A stretch of 64,000 nt of DNA from Paulinella micropora (lineage: Eukaryota > Cercozoa > Imbricatea > Euglyphida > Paulinellidae): the NCBI GenBank assembly GCA_019918135.1, contig WBZZ01001207.1, positions 42,501 to 106,500 on the forward strand. The letters run 5' to 3'. The notes beneath the pieces were generated by a model, which searched no databases, was not told the DNA's origin, and saw nothing but the letters and a program-made list of their open reading frames with translations. Of the stretch, positions 39,145 to 49,219 are shown in pieces; the stretch's first letter is position 1, and the number at the start of each line of letters is the position of its first letter. A program made the position numbers and the translations under genes.

Positions 39145-40515
39145 TTACCGGTAGAGGAAGGTTGCGTGCGTGGCCTGCCCGGGCGCCGTCCCCTGGGGGT
39201 GCGGCGACAGCTTCGTCGCCAGCATCGTGCACGCTACCACTGCATACCGACAGTTACATTTCTTCAGGATGCTCTCGAGGCTGTCGGGGCCCGTCAACGC
39301 GTGCTGTTCCTTCTCGAACAGGGCGAGCAGATCCGGGTTCTGCTCCTCGCTGTGGATGTTGGGGCAGCAGAAGACGTACGCAGTGCCTTCCCCGACGCAC
39401 AACAAGAAGAGCGCGTACACGAAGAGCGCCAGGCCCAGGGTGGCTGCCGCCACGAACATGATCTTGTAGCCGACGCAGTGGTAGTTGTCAATCAGGGCGA
39501 ACTGCAGCCAGTGGTGGTTCTTGCTGCTGCCCGCGTACTGGCAGGCCAGGCCCGCCATAAAGACCAGGTCGGACATGGCGCCAATGTTCTTCTCGTGCAT
39601 CACCGTCAGGTACGCTGATTTGCGCGAGTAGGCATACCAGCCTGGGAAGACATTGCCCCACCTAGTGACTAGGCCCTGTGCATTGAAGGCGTTGCTGCCC
39701 TTGGCCTTCATCACCTCTAGCAGGCGGAGGGAGTCGCGGTCGGAGCCATAGACCCAGAGCTCGTAGGGTACGAAGAACATGTACACTAAGGAGGAGACCA
39801 CCATGGCGGTCACCCCCAGCAGACGAACGGTCGCCACCCCGTTCTGGGCTTCCGGTAGCCAGCTGTACATGATGCCGTAGATCGCCGAGATGGCTAGGTG
39901 TGCGAGGCCCTTGTAGATCATGAACGCGTCGCGCCCGATGGACTGCAGGGCGCGGGCCACCATCAGGACACTCCAGTCTACCAGGACGAGCCCGAGGATG
40001 GCGTACAAGGAGAACACCGTGTTCGGAGTGCCCTGGGGCCCCCAGCGCAGCATGCCCGCGGGGAGCCCGATGCCGCTGAGGTGGATGGACAAGAAGGTGA
40101 TGGACGCCAGGAACAGCAGGCAGCCTCCTACCGTTTCCTCGGTCTGGTACGTCTTGATAATGCCGTAGATCTTTTCTTCCTTGGAGCTCCTGGCCCAGGC
40201 GAGCGCCGCGCGGCCGCTGCACAGGCGCAGGCCGTACACCACCAGCAGAATAGTGAGGGGGGCCAGCGTGACGAAGCTGGTATAATGTTCAAAGCTGGAC
40301 AGGGACTCGAAGCCCAGCAGCGACGCTTGTGCATGGCTAAAATTCAAAGACTCGACCAGGCCGTTGCTGCAGGTAGCTACACCCACGGCCTGCAGCTGGG
40401 CCCGCGCGGAGCACGACAGGCAAGTGTCGGCCGCGAGCAGTGCGTTGGCAGGGAGGAAAGTGCCGTTCCAGGTTTCGAGTACAGAGGAAGCGGTGGCTAG
40501 GGTAGTGTCATTCAT
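39145..40515 (-). CDS. Seven-helix membrane protein
   Basis: 456 aa. An N-terminal domain of about 75 residues has N-glycosylation sites (NDT, NGT, NFS) and several Cys. Hydrophobic helices then lie at about 79-99, 128-150, 166-188, 203-220, 230-254, 311-329 and 350-375, with a long loop between the fifth and sixth and a soluble C-terminal tail. The layout fits an outside N terminus and seven helices, as in receptors. The GPCR DRY and NPxxY motifs are not visible. A Lys (351) starts helix 7 and an Asp-Trp (180-181) lies in helix 3, but spacing does not match microbial rhodopsins well. Some eukaryotic viruses carry captured receptors; this could also be a transporter or envelope protein. No family assigned. 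Confidence 0.6.
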   Translation of the reverse strand: MNDTTLATASSVLETWNGTFLPANALLAADTCLSCSARAQLQAVGVATCSNGLVESLNFSHAQASLLGFESLSSFEHYTSFVTLAPLTILLVVYGLRLCSGRAALAWARSSKEEKIYGIIKTYQTEETVGGCLLFLASITFLSIHLSGIGLPAGMLRWGPQGTPNTVFSLYAILGLVLVDWSVLMVARALQSIGRDAFMIYKGLAHLAISAIYGIMYSWLPEAQNGVATVRLLGVTAMVVSSLVYMFFVPYELWVYGSDRDSLRLLEVMKAKGSNAFNAQGLVTRWGNVFPGWYAYSRKSAYLTVMHEKNIGAMSDLVFMAGLACQYAGSSKNHHWLQFALIDNYHCVGYKIMFVAAATLGLALFVYALFLLCVGEGTAYVFCCPNIHSEEQNPDLLALFEKEQHALTGPDSLESILKKCNCRYAVVACTMLATKLSPHPQGTAPGQATHATFLYR

Positions 40516-41055
40516 GACGGACGGTGTCGTGTACGTCCGGGCTCGCCAGTCGCTGGCGGGGTTTTCTCTTTTCCGAGCTCTGCTCTTTGGCTCTCTCTTT
40601 ACCTAGGTAGGTAAGAGGAGGCCAGCCCCCGGGGGCCTGGCGAGGAGGAGGCAGGGAGGAGGGGACGGGAAGGGAACGCGCGGGCGGAAGGGGTGAGGAG
40701 GGGGTCAGAGAGCGGAGGGGGTGTGGGCTAGGCGGGGGGGGGGGGGGAGGGGGCGCCCCCGGCGAGGAGGGGCGCCGGGCCTCCCCCGAGGCCCCGCGCC
40801 ACAAGCAGCCCGGCGCAGGATCGGCGCCGGTGCCTCCCGACCTCGCTGCCGCCCGAGGTAGGAGTTCGTGGACACCCCCCAGGCCATGGAGCCGGTGCCG
40901 TGTTATGCGATGCTGTCTGGCTCGGCGGTGGAGACGGACCCGGAGACCCCGCCCGCCCTCGCTGCTCCCGCCGAGGCGCGCGGCCCTTATATGCACAAGT
41001 TTTCTGAAGTTCCTAAAAGTCTTGAAAAATTTCGGAAAAAGTGATAACCACACCT
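40516..41055. promoter_or_regulatory. GC-rich upstream region and right edge of the island
   Basis: Purine-rich, G-run-rich spacer upstream of the membrane-protein gene. Composition changes sharply at about 40985 (CCCTTATATGCACAAG), where GC-rich sequence gives way to AT-richer sequence. TATATG there could be a TATA element. No gene is supported. Confidence 0.45.
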
Positions 41056-41059
41056 TTGA

Positions 41060-41660
41060 CGAATGGTTAGTTATACCCTCATTCCCCATACCTCATACCT
41101 CATACCTCATACCCCATACCCCATATATCATACCTCATACCCCATACCCCATACCCCATACCCCATACCCCACCCCATACCCCATACCTCATATCCCATA
41201 CCCCATACCCCATACCCCCATAGTATTACCCCATACCCCATGCCCCATACCCCATAGAAATACCACATACCCTATACCCTATACCCCATACCCCATACCA
41301 TACCCCATACCCCATACCCCATACCCCATACCCCATACCACATACCACGTACCCCATACCCCATACCCCATAGTACCCCATACCCAATACCCCATACCCC
41401 ATACCCCATACCCCATACCCTATACCCCATACCCTCATACCCCATACCCCATACCTCACACCCCATACCCCATACCCCATACCCCATATCCATACCCCAT
41501 AGTATTACCTCATACCCCATATCCATACCCCATACCCCATACCCCATACCCCATACCCCATACACCATACACCATACACCATACCTCTATATAATTATAC
41601 CCCATCCCCCATCCCCCATCCCCCATCCCCATCCCCCATACCCCATACCCTATACCCCAT
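41060..41660. repeat. CCCCATA heptamer array (TATGGGG on the other strand)
   Basis: About 600 bp of near-perfect CCCCATA with rare CCTCATA variants and short gaps. The other strand reads TATGGGG, the G-rich form typical of telomeric repeats. The 41661-41795 stretch after it has GGTATGGCCCATACC palindromes. Proteins from this segment (PIPHTPY, MGYGVWG) are repeat translations. Confidence 0.95.
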
Positions 41661-41795
41661 ACCCAATGAAAATTCTCTAAGTCCAAAAAATTCATACCCC
41701 TATTTTTTGAGGGGTATGGCCCATACCCCCCTTTTTTTTGGGGTATGGCCCATACCGGGTATCATACCGGGTATCGTACCCGGTATGGGGGGGCC

Positions 41796-43032
41796 ATGGG
41801 TTTGGCTGTGATCCTCAAAATGACTGACAACCTCGTGTACGGCGGTTTTTTTTCATTTGACTACGATGGCCAGAAGGGCTCTGTGTATTGGCCCCAGCAC
41901 GTTGGGGGAGTAACGCCCCGGGACATGCCTCTGGCGGCGGATGCGGACAGGAAGTTGATTTGGCCTCGCTTCAAGCCTTCGCCTGGACCCCAGAACTTCA
42001 AGGTAAGAGCCTGCACTCACACAACACAACAGAAGAATTCATGGTTTTTTTGGGGCTGTCGCTTCGCATTTCAATGGCGGACAGGGGTCGCAGGAGGTCA
42101 CACTGGGCACCCAAGGATGGTGAGGGTACACGGATTGCCAGGGGATGGTTTTGGAGAGTATATGGCCCTGAACAGATTCGACACCATACTGCACTCTCAC
42201 AGCTAGCTGCAAAGAAGACTGGTAAAAAAGTTGGAGTCGGTGGCAAGGGTGGCAACCAGACGCACCTGCCAACTTGCCTTTGCCCGACGTGCCCCCTGGG
42301 CATCAAGAAGCGCGCCAAGGCAAGGGCCAGGCTTGCGGCTGCTAATAATACTGTAGCCGCGTGCGCGCAAGGTAACAAGCTTGCAGTGCACAATCTGATG
42401 TGATGGGTACCTGATTTTGATTTAGAGGAAACGGACGAGGAGGATTCGGATGATGAGTCGGAAGATTCGGATGATAAGTCGGAAGATTCACCCTTGCAGT
42501 CACCTATTAGGAAGAAAGTGAAGCGTGGCACTGCAAAGGAAAGTGGTTCAAAGCGGCTGGACGGGCAGAGCCCGCGCCAAGGGGGAGGTGATCGTCAGCT
42601 ATGTGCCCCGGGCTGTCGATGCCCGCGGTGCCAGCAGTCGCAACGCATCCCCGGGCATGGAGAAGGGTGCGATTGCACAGGGTGCATACCACATGGCAAA
42701 GGGTGCAAATGTGAGGAATGTGTACCAGATGCTAAGCATGGCAAAGGGTGCAGATGCAAGGAGAAGTGCGCGCCCCCATCGTCGCCGCCGCATGTGATCC
42801 CCTTGCAATCCCCCCGTCCTCCCCGCCCGACCAGCATGGCGGATATGGAGGTCAACAGCCTGCGTTTTCAGCTGTTTTCCAGCCAGCAGCTGGTGGAGGC
42901 AGTGGAGGCAGCGGCCTTGCGGCGTATCTGGCATACTCACAGCAGCAAGCAACGTCGTATTTGTCACACAGTCAACAGCAAAGTACCTCGTTTCTGAATT
43001 ACATGGCAGGGGGTAACTCTCGGCTTGACTAG
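41796..43032 (+). pseudogene. Transposase-like gene remnant with Cys-rich tail
   Basis: Open frames follow one another. The frame from ATG 41796 reads to a GTAAGA donor-like site at 42003. A second frame (41888-42403) has TTEEFMVFLGLSLRI...SHW, faintly like the start of PiggyBac-type transposase domains. An acidic stretch at 42421-42490 (repeats of DDESEDSDD) follows. Then comes a Cys-rich segment at 42600-42780 with three units of the form HGKGCxCxxC and a preceding CRCPRC. A Gln/Ser-rich tail ends at 43032. The frames do not join cleanly, so it is either spliced or broken. Membership of the PiggyBac family is weak; the Cys-rich module is clear. Confidence 0.35.
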
Positions 43033-43059
43033 ACCGTTAGCGCACAAGGTAGCATACTC

Positions 43060-43092
43060 GCCTCCGGTGGCGCCCCAAGTGCCACCGGAGGC
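43060..43092. other. 12-bp perfect hairpin
   Basis: GCCTCCGGTGGC at 43060-43071 and GCCACCGGAGGC at 43081-43092 are exact complements with a 9-base loop. It lies 28 bp after the last stop of the transposase-like gene. A related hairpin is at 43240-43262. Confidence 0.85.
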
Positions 43093-43239
43093 AGGAGAGA
43101 GCATTAACCTTCATTTTCTCTCTTTACTTTCCTGTTTATGATTGATTTCGTTGTGTAATTTGTGTTGTACCGCGCTGGGATGCGGACTTGCCCTCTTGGG
43201 TATCACGGGTGGGGTGGCGCGGTAGCCTGCGTACGCCGT

Positions 43240-43262
43240 CCGGTGGCTCTCCAAGCCACCGG
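43240..43262. other. Second hairpin of the same core
   Basis: CCGGTGGC / GCCACCGG with a 7-base loop, followed by the same GGAGGC as in the first hairpin. The 43263-44548 stretch has no supported gene; it holds a TG/GT-rich run at 43680-43900, A/T homopolymers, and two G/C runs. Confidence 0.8.
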
Positions 43263-44548
43263 AGGCGGGAAAACACAGACAATTTATAATTTGCTTTCTT
43301 TTTGCAGCTTTGCGTCGTTTTGTTACTTAATTCGCTGCTACACAGCCTGGGGAAGCGGACTTTACAGTCAGGCAAATAGGAGTCTGGAATGTGTATTACA
43401 GCTATCTTTGCGTTGCCGTAGGCCATATTTGGGTAGTCAAAATGCATTATTATATTAATATAAACTAATAAAAGTTGTTTTTACTATTTACTACGACTTT
43501 TAATAACATAAAAAGCATGCCGGTAGTGACTACGCAAATTTGTGCAATCCTTACGACCTACGACGTTCCGGCCCTTCGTATCAGGAAGTGGATCATTTTC
43601 CTGATTCTTTTGAAATATCCCCCTGCTTTTTCTAGGCAGACCACAAACCATACTGGATTCGTGTTCACATGTTTCAGAGCGTGTGTATGTGTGAAACGTT
43701 GTGATTGTGTTTGTGTGTGTGTCTGTGTGTGCAAGGGTGTGTTTGTGCGTGTATGTGTATGTGTGAACTATCTTGTGTGTCTTCAACACTGGTTGCGTGT
43801 GTATAGCTGTGTGTCTTCAAAAGGTTGCGTGTGTGTGCGTGTGTCTTCAACAGGTTGCGTATGTGTGCCTGTGCGTATGTATATAGCTGTGTGTGGTAAC
43901 AGATTGCGTATGTATTGAAACAAGTAGCAAAGGTGTATCCTGAAGTTTTGGCAGGCCTATCACCGACGAACTGTATCTTACGAAAATACAGAGAAAAGAA
44001 AAGCAGTAAAAAAGAGAAGCGGTGCACTGCGAAAATAACCCCTCGCATGTGGCTAACAAAAACACCTGCCGCTTGTAACTAAACAATGTGTACGGCCAAT
44101 CTAAGCTAAAAGGGGGGGGGGGCCAAGCATGGCTCTAAACTAAAAACGTTTTATTGTTGCTCATTCTTTTCTTTCTTTGTAGAGACAAAAAAAAAGCAGT
44201 TGGTGCCTATTATCATTAGTCTTAGACCCTCAACCGGGAGCAACGAGTTTAACACGTTAGACGAGAGGAAGAAAAAGAAAAAAAAGTGCGGGGGGTGGGG
44301 GGGAAGAATCTTTTCTTTTTCTTACGTGCCAAAAAAAACAAAACCCCTCCTCTCAGAAGAAGCAGCAACGAAACAAAGAACACCAAAGAAAAAAAAGTCA
44401 GTTCACCTTTTTTTTTTCCCTTTCCTTCCTCTGTCTGTCTCCGCTCTCCTGTATTTTTAAAAGGTGAAAAGAAAAGCAATTTCTTACTGAGAAAGAAACC
44501 CGGAAAAAAAAAGAAAGAGAGGGCAGCCAGCTTTTTTTTAAAAACAAA

Positions 44549-44945
44549 ATGGCACAGGACTTTTTCGGACAATTGTTGCGGGACAACAAAATTAACAATA
44601 ATTTCATCTAAAGACCGCCGCGCCTAGCCGAAATAGCCACTGCCAAAGCCGCGCAAGATGGCACGCTCGTGCTGCTTGTAGCTCTGCTTACGCGATCCTG
44701 GAACCTAGTCTGGCACATCACTGACAACAGCTTCGAGCGGGCGCTGAGCACGCACCGCGCGCTGACTATTGTCCTCATGCTGCCTGCCACTTTGCAACCT
44801 GACAAAAGCAGCCAGTTCGATGCAGACGAGCTCTACCGTATTCTCACCTTGCTGTTCAACCACCACATGTACAACCGTTTCTTGATCTACCTCTCGCGGC
44901 TTTGCGCGCTGCTGCGGCATGGCTGCGTGTACGAGTGCCAGTACA
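44549..44945 (+). pseudogene. Broken helical-protein gene cut off by the right inverted repeat
   Basis: ATG at 44549 opens a frame (MAQDFFGQLLRDNK...) that meets TAA after 20 codons and then stays open in the same frame for over 110 codons: a Leu-rich, helical segment with LVLLVALLTRSWNLVWHI, LSTHRALTIVLMLPATLQP and LYRILTLLFNHHMYNRFLIYLSRLCALLR. It runs straight into the inverted repeat at 44946. So it is broken at least twice. The sequence style matches the GC-rich island genes. Family unknown. Confidence 0.5.
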
Positions 44946-46185
44946 ACAAACATTCCTGTCAAAGGGACTTGTCCTTTTTGCCTACTATTTGCCTCAAACC
45001 TATGAGGCAAATATATGTGATCTTTTGCTCAAAATTCGTTTATTTATGACCCCGAAGCGTTTTGAATCAAAGGATAAAGTTTGCCGTTGATATCTGATGT
45101 ATAAGTCCACATTTGGAGGCAAAATGAGGCAGATTCAGAGGCAAATATTTTAGCCTCTGATTGCCTCGTATTTGCATCATATCTTTATGATTTTTCTTCT
45201 GTTTTCAACTAAATATTGATTATTTTTCATGAAATATGATATTTAAATATAAATCATTAATTTTTCTTGCACAGGTGGCAACTTGACTAGAAAATTCAGG
45301 TGTTTGCCACCCGGCAGTCTTAGCACTATCACCATGTCTGATATAATTATTAATAAACTATTCTTCTTGCCATTGCAATACAAAATTGATTTAATTTAAC
45401 TAAATATAATATTTAATTAAAAAATTTGAAAACAATTATTCTGGTAGCAATCTGACTGGAACATCAGGTATTTTTCCATCATCTGACTTTGAATTTCAGA
45501 CATATATTTCTGCGTGACTTAACCATTTTTCCTAAGTCACAAATCACCAAAAATTCACGAAATCGTGAGAAAAATATACATAAATACTTGCTAAATCATT
45601 ATTAAAACTAAATATAATATTTTCAAAATTATTTCTTGACTAATAATAACTTAGTCATCGGCCGACAGTGCCTCACCCATCAGGTTTTTTTTATTAATAT
45701 TTTCGCCTAAGTCCAAATCCAACAAAAATTAATCGAATATTAATACAAATGTGCACAACTGATTTGTTTGATTCTAATCTAATTAATTATTACAATTTTG
45801 AAACTATTATTGAGATGTTGCTTTAAAAAAATGTATGTTTGCGGAGTGGAGGATTTACTAAGACAGTCAACATACCGAACTTCAATCAATCATCCCTGAA
45901 CAAAAAGTATTGGTTATCAATTATCCCTGAACATTACCTGAACGTCAATCAATCTAATCCCCCAAAGCGTTAGCCAACCCTCAGACGAAAAATCAGATAA
46001 GTCAGATCTGCAACCCTCCTCCCGCAAACCTTGAGCTTCCCGTTCCTCATCGCTCAAAGCAAAAATCCTTGCAAACGTACGGCGTACACGTACTCGAGCC
46101 GCGGAATGGGGTTGATTTTGAAGAGGTACAAGCGACTCGTTGTCGTCCGATGATTCCAAGCTAGAACTTACCTCTTCGTTTTCGA
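44946..46185 (-). repeat. Right copy of the 1240-bp inverted repeat
   Basis: Reverse-complement partner of 3892-5131. It ends inside a gene at ACAAACATTCC (44946) and, on the other side, at the exon/5' splice-like point GAAAACGAAGAGG. It includes the tail ORF of the SAP gene on the minus strand (about 46159-45917), with a few substitutions (e.g. FARIFAL in place of LAMVFAL) but no stop. Confidence 0.85.
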
Positions 46186-46605
46186 TTGGAAGTGCTGAAT
46201 AGGCCAGGACGTGTATGGAAGGAGGTGTCTGAGTATCATTCGGTGAAGGGCCGCGTATCTCTTCGGAAGGCGAACGCGGACTTGGAACTCCTTAACTCTA
46301 AAACTCTAGTGGGAGCACTGGTGCAGAATTTGAAGAACAAATGTGCGGGAGAAATCATTGGCTTGAAAGTGTTAGCTAAGAAGGTGGGAAGGGAAACATT
46401 TGACTTGTTAGCTGAAAACAGTCGTTGGAAGTTAAGTTATGAGGAAGTTATGAATTTTGACATGGCGGAGCTGGTTGAGCTTGTTGATCGGGGTGTCACA
46501 ATCCTTACCTGTTCAGGACAAAGAAGCGTGGCAAAGACTTACGTGTTGTGGGAAACTTGTTGGAAATTAAAAGTCTTATTTCGTTATCATGGACTGCGGC
46601 GGTGA
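46186..46605 (+). CDS. Hypothetical exon, helical
   Basis: A 139-residue open frame, moderate GC, reads away from the inverted repeat. It is Lys/Glu/Leu-rich (VSEYHSVKGRVSLRKANADLELL; LKVLAKKVGRETFDLLAENS). It has no ATG near its start, so it would be an internal or 3' exon. It does not look like repeat translation. Family unknown. Confidence 0.35.
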   Translation: MEVLNRPGRVWKEVSEYHSVKGRVSLRKANADLELLNSKTLVGALVQNLKNKCAGEIIGLKVLAKKVGRETFDLLAENSRWKLSYEEVMNFDMAELVELVDRGVTILTCSGQRSVAKTYVLWETCWKLKVLFRYHGLRR

Positions 46606-47029
46606 GAAAGATCTTTAAGTAAAAAAGATTATGCCGGTAATGACAAGTTCCTCGATATTGAAGTGTTAATTAGCTGCAGGGATGCTGTAACAGGGATGCT
46701 GCAACAGAAGTGTTTGGTATGAACCCTGGCAGAACGGAGCAAGCGTTAATGTAAGTGGTAGTGAACACGCTGAGTGTTTCCACACAAGGGAATGTGCATG
46801 CGCAAGTGTCTGCTGTGCACAAGGTGAGGCTGTCAAGATACATATAGTGGCAAGGGAGCGAAAAGGGAATGATGTATAATATCTGCCCCAAGTGCATGGA
46901 GTTGGACGCTGCATCATGTACATTTGGTTCTTTCGACGGAGTTCCGGGTGCAGCGGTGGAAGTGGAAATTAATACCTGTATCAAGGGCATGGACAGCGGA
47001 TCATGTAACGAGCAAGTTTGAGGCGGGAA
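46606..47029. other. No supported gene
   Basis: Mixed-composition DNA between the hypothetical exon and the satellite array. The phrase GGGATGCTG(T/C)AACA occurs twice near 46680-46700. Nothing else stands out. Confidence 0.5.
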
Positions 47030-48560
47030 GAAGAAAGTATGGGTAAGGTGCACGGTAAACAGCGCCCACTTCGACCTCAGGTTTGAAAGTTCGTCGTGGG
47101 TGGTACGTTGGGAGGGGGGGGGCGGGGGGGGGGGGCGCGGGAGGGGCGGGGGGGCGGGGAGTGTGGGGAAGAATTAGTGGTAAGGTGCACGGTAAACAGG
47201 GTGCAGCCGACCTCGACGTAAGGGCTGACCTCGACCTAAGTTACGAAAGTTCGCCGTGGGTGCGTTTGGTGGGAAATGCAAGGAAAAAGTAGTGATGAAA
47301 GTTTGGAGGGGGGAAGGAGCAAGTCTGGGTAAGGTGCAAGGTAAACAGGGTGCAGCCGACCTCGTCCTAAGGGCTGACCTCGATCTAAGTTACGAAAGCT
47401 CGTCGTGGGTGTTACGTGTGGTGGGAAATGGCAAGGAAAAGTAGTGGTGAAAGTTTGGAGCGGGAGGGAGCAAGTCTGGGTAAGGTGCACTGTAAGCAGG
47501 GTGCAGCCGACCTCGACCTAAGTGCCCACCTCAACCTAAGTCACGAAATTTGGTCCTGCGTGTTACGTGTGGTGGGAAGTGTGGGGCGGAAGTCGTGGTG
47601 AAAGTTTGAAGCGGTAAGGAGCAAGTCTGGGCGAGGTGCAAGGGAAACAGTGGTAAATCCGACTTCCACCTAAGCGCCAATCTCGACCTCAGGCTTGAAA
47701 GTTCATCCTGGATGTTGTGTTCGGTGGAAACTGTGAACAAGAAGAAGTGGTGAAAGTTTGGAGCGGGAAGGAGCAAGTCTGGGCGAGCTGCGCTGTAAAC
47801 AGGGTAAATCCGACCTCGACCTAAGCGCCGACCTCGACCTAAGTCACAAAATTTCGTCCTGGGTGTTACGTGTGGTGGGAAGTGTGAGGAAAAAGTCGTG
47901 GTGAAAGTTTGGAGCGGGAAGGAGCAAGTCTGGGCAAGGTGCACGGTAAACAGGGTGTAGCCGACCTCGAGCTAAGCGCCGACCTCGACCTAAGGTACGA
48001 AATTGCGTGGAGGGTGTTACGTGTGGTGGGAAGTGTGGGGGAGAAGTCGTGGTGAAAGTTTGGGGCGGGAAGGAGTAAGTCCGGGCGAACTATGCAGGAA
48101 ACAGGGTGCAGCCGACCTCGACCTAAGGGCACACCTCGACCTAAGTCAGGAAATTTTGCTGTGTGTGTTACGTTTGGTGGGAAGTGCGTGGAAGAAGTCG
48201 TGGTAAAAGTATGAAGCGGGAAGGAGCAAATCTGGGCGAGCTGTACTGGAAACAAGGTGAATCCGACCACGGATTCCGACCTCAACCTAAGGGCCCACCT
48301 CAACCTAAGTCACGAAATTTGGTCCTGGGTGTTACGTGTGGTGGAAAGTGTGGGGAGGAAGTCATGGTGAAAGTTTGGGGCGGGAAGGAGCAAGTCTGGG
48401 CGAGCTGTACTGGAAACAGGGTGAACCGACCTCGACGTAGGGGACCCACCTTGACCTAATTCATGAAAATGAGGTTGAAAGGGTTTTGGGGAGAATTCAA
48501 TTGCGATGAATTTAGTGAAAGTTTGAGGTGAAAAGGAGCACGTTTGACTGAGTTGTGTTG
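47030..48560. repeat. Satellite of about 150 bp, ten copies
   Basis: The marker GAAAGTTTGGAGCGGGAAGGAGCAAG recurs near 47300, 47450, 47600, 47752, 47900, 48054, 48205, 48368 and 48517. Each unit also has GCCGACCTCGACCTAAG once or twice and CGTGGGTGTTACGTGTGGTGGGAA. Copies differ by point changes and small indels. Two inverted copies lie at 50010-50300. Confidence 0.9.
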
Positions 48561-49219
48561 AAAATAAGTTTTCACTTTTTGGCGAATTCGGGAATGTTCA
48601 CCCCCTGGCGAATTCGGGACTGTCTGGCGAATTCGGGACAGTACACAGTGCAAGGGCCTGCGCATCGAGGGTTTCTCGCGGCTTGTGGTCAAGGACGACC
48701 CGGCGTCGAGCACTCTGTCTTAGAGCAAGAGCAGCACGAGCGCAGAGAGCTGGCAGCTGCTTTTTACCGTCAGATGCCTGCACAGACCGACACGTTGCGG
48801 GGACCCGAGCTCTGCGAGGAGGATGATGGCGGTGTTGACAGTAATGCTGCCTCGGATCTTGTGCTAGCCGCAAGGGCCTGTGGCGAGCTCTGCAACCTGC
48901 TCTCCGGCGCGCGCCCCCCGACCAGGCGCCCGCTGGGGCAAATCGTACAGGACCTGGAGCCTGCCGTTCTGCAGGTTTTGGCCCTGGTGGCAAGACCGCT
49001 GCTAGTGTTAGTTCTCAGGAACTCGAGCTGGAGGCGCTGAGGCTGGTGACGGGTGTGTGCCGCCGCCTGGCCCAAAGACAGCAGCCACCGCAAGAGACGC
49101 CGCCACTTCACTTGCTCGAGCAACTTGTCCAAAACGGCACCAAATTCGTAAGCCGACGGAGCTCTTCACTCTGCGCACATTTACAAAACTCCTTGTGCAC
49201 TCTCCAATCGCTTCTATGA
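48555..49219 (+). CDS. Hypothetical protein with a 44-nt intron
   Basis: The ORF from 48555 (better coding from about 48660) reads through a Glu/Ala/Leu-rich region (ERRELAAAFYRQMPAQTDTL; LVLAARACGELCNLLSGARP; GQIVQDLEPAVLQ). At 48975-49018 a 44-base segment GTTTTGG...TTCTCAG interrupts it. Removing it continues the frame in the same style (Glu/Leu-rich helix, then HLLEQLVQNGTKF) to 49219. The last 25 codons overlap the end of the MYND gene on the other strand, so the natural C terminus may be lost. The front end merges into satellite DNA with three copies of GGCGAATTCGGGA (about 48580-48640). Function unknown; it resembles island genes in composition. Confidence 0.45.
48975..49018 (+). other. 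Putative 44-nt intron
   Basis: Flanked by CAG on the left and GA on the right, it starts GTTTTG and ends TTCTCAG. Its 44 nt is not a multiple of three, and its removal restores a long open frame. This is very short for a spliceosomal intron but not unheard of. Confidence 0.45.

Noticed and set aside
39145..40515. Microbial rhodopsin
   Set aside because: The helix-7 Lys lies at the helix edge and the helix-3 pattern does not fit, so only a general seven-helix call is made.
40830..41594. 254-aa ORF rich in PIPHTPY
   Set aside because: Mostly a translation of the CCCCATA heptamer array.
41060..41660. CRISPR array or bacterial repeat
   Set aside because: Short tandem heptamers without spacers; the setting is eukaryotic.
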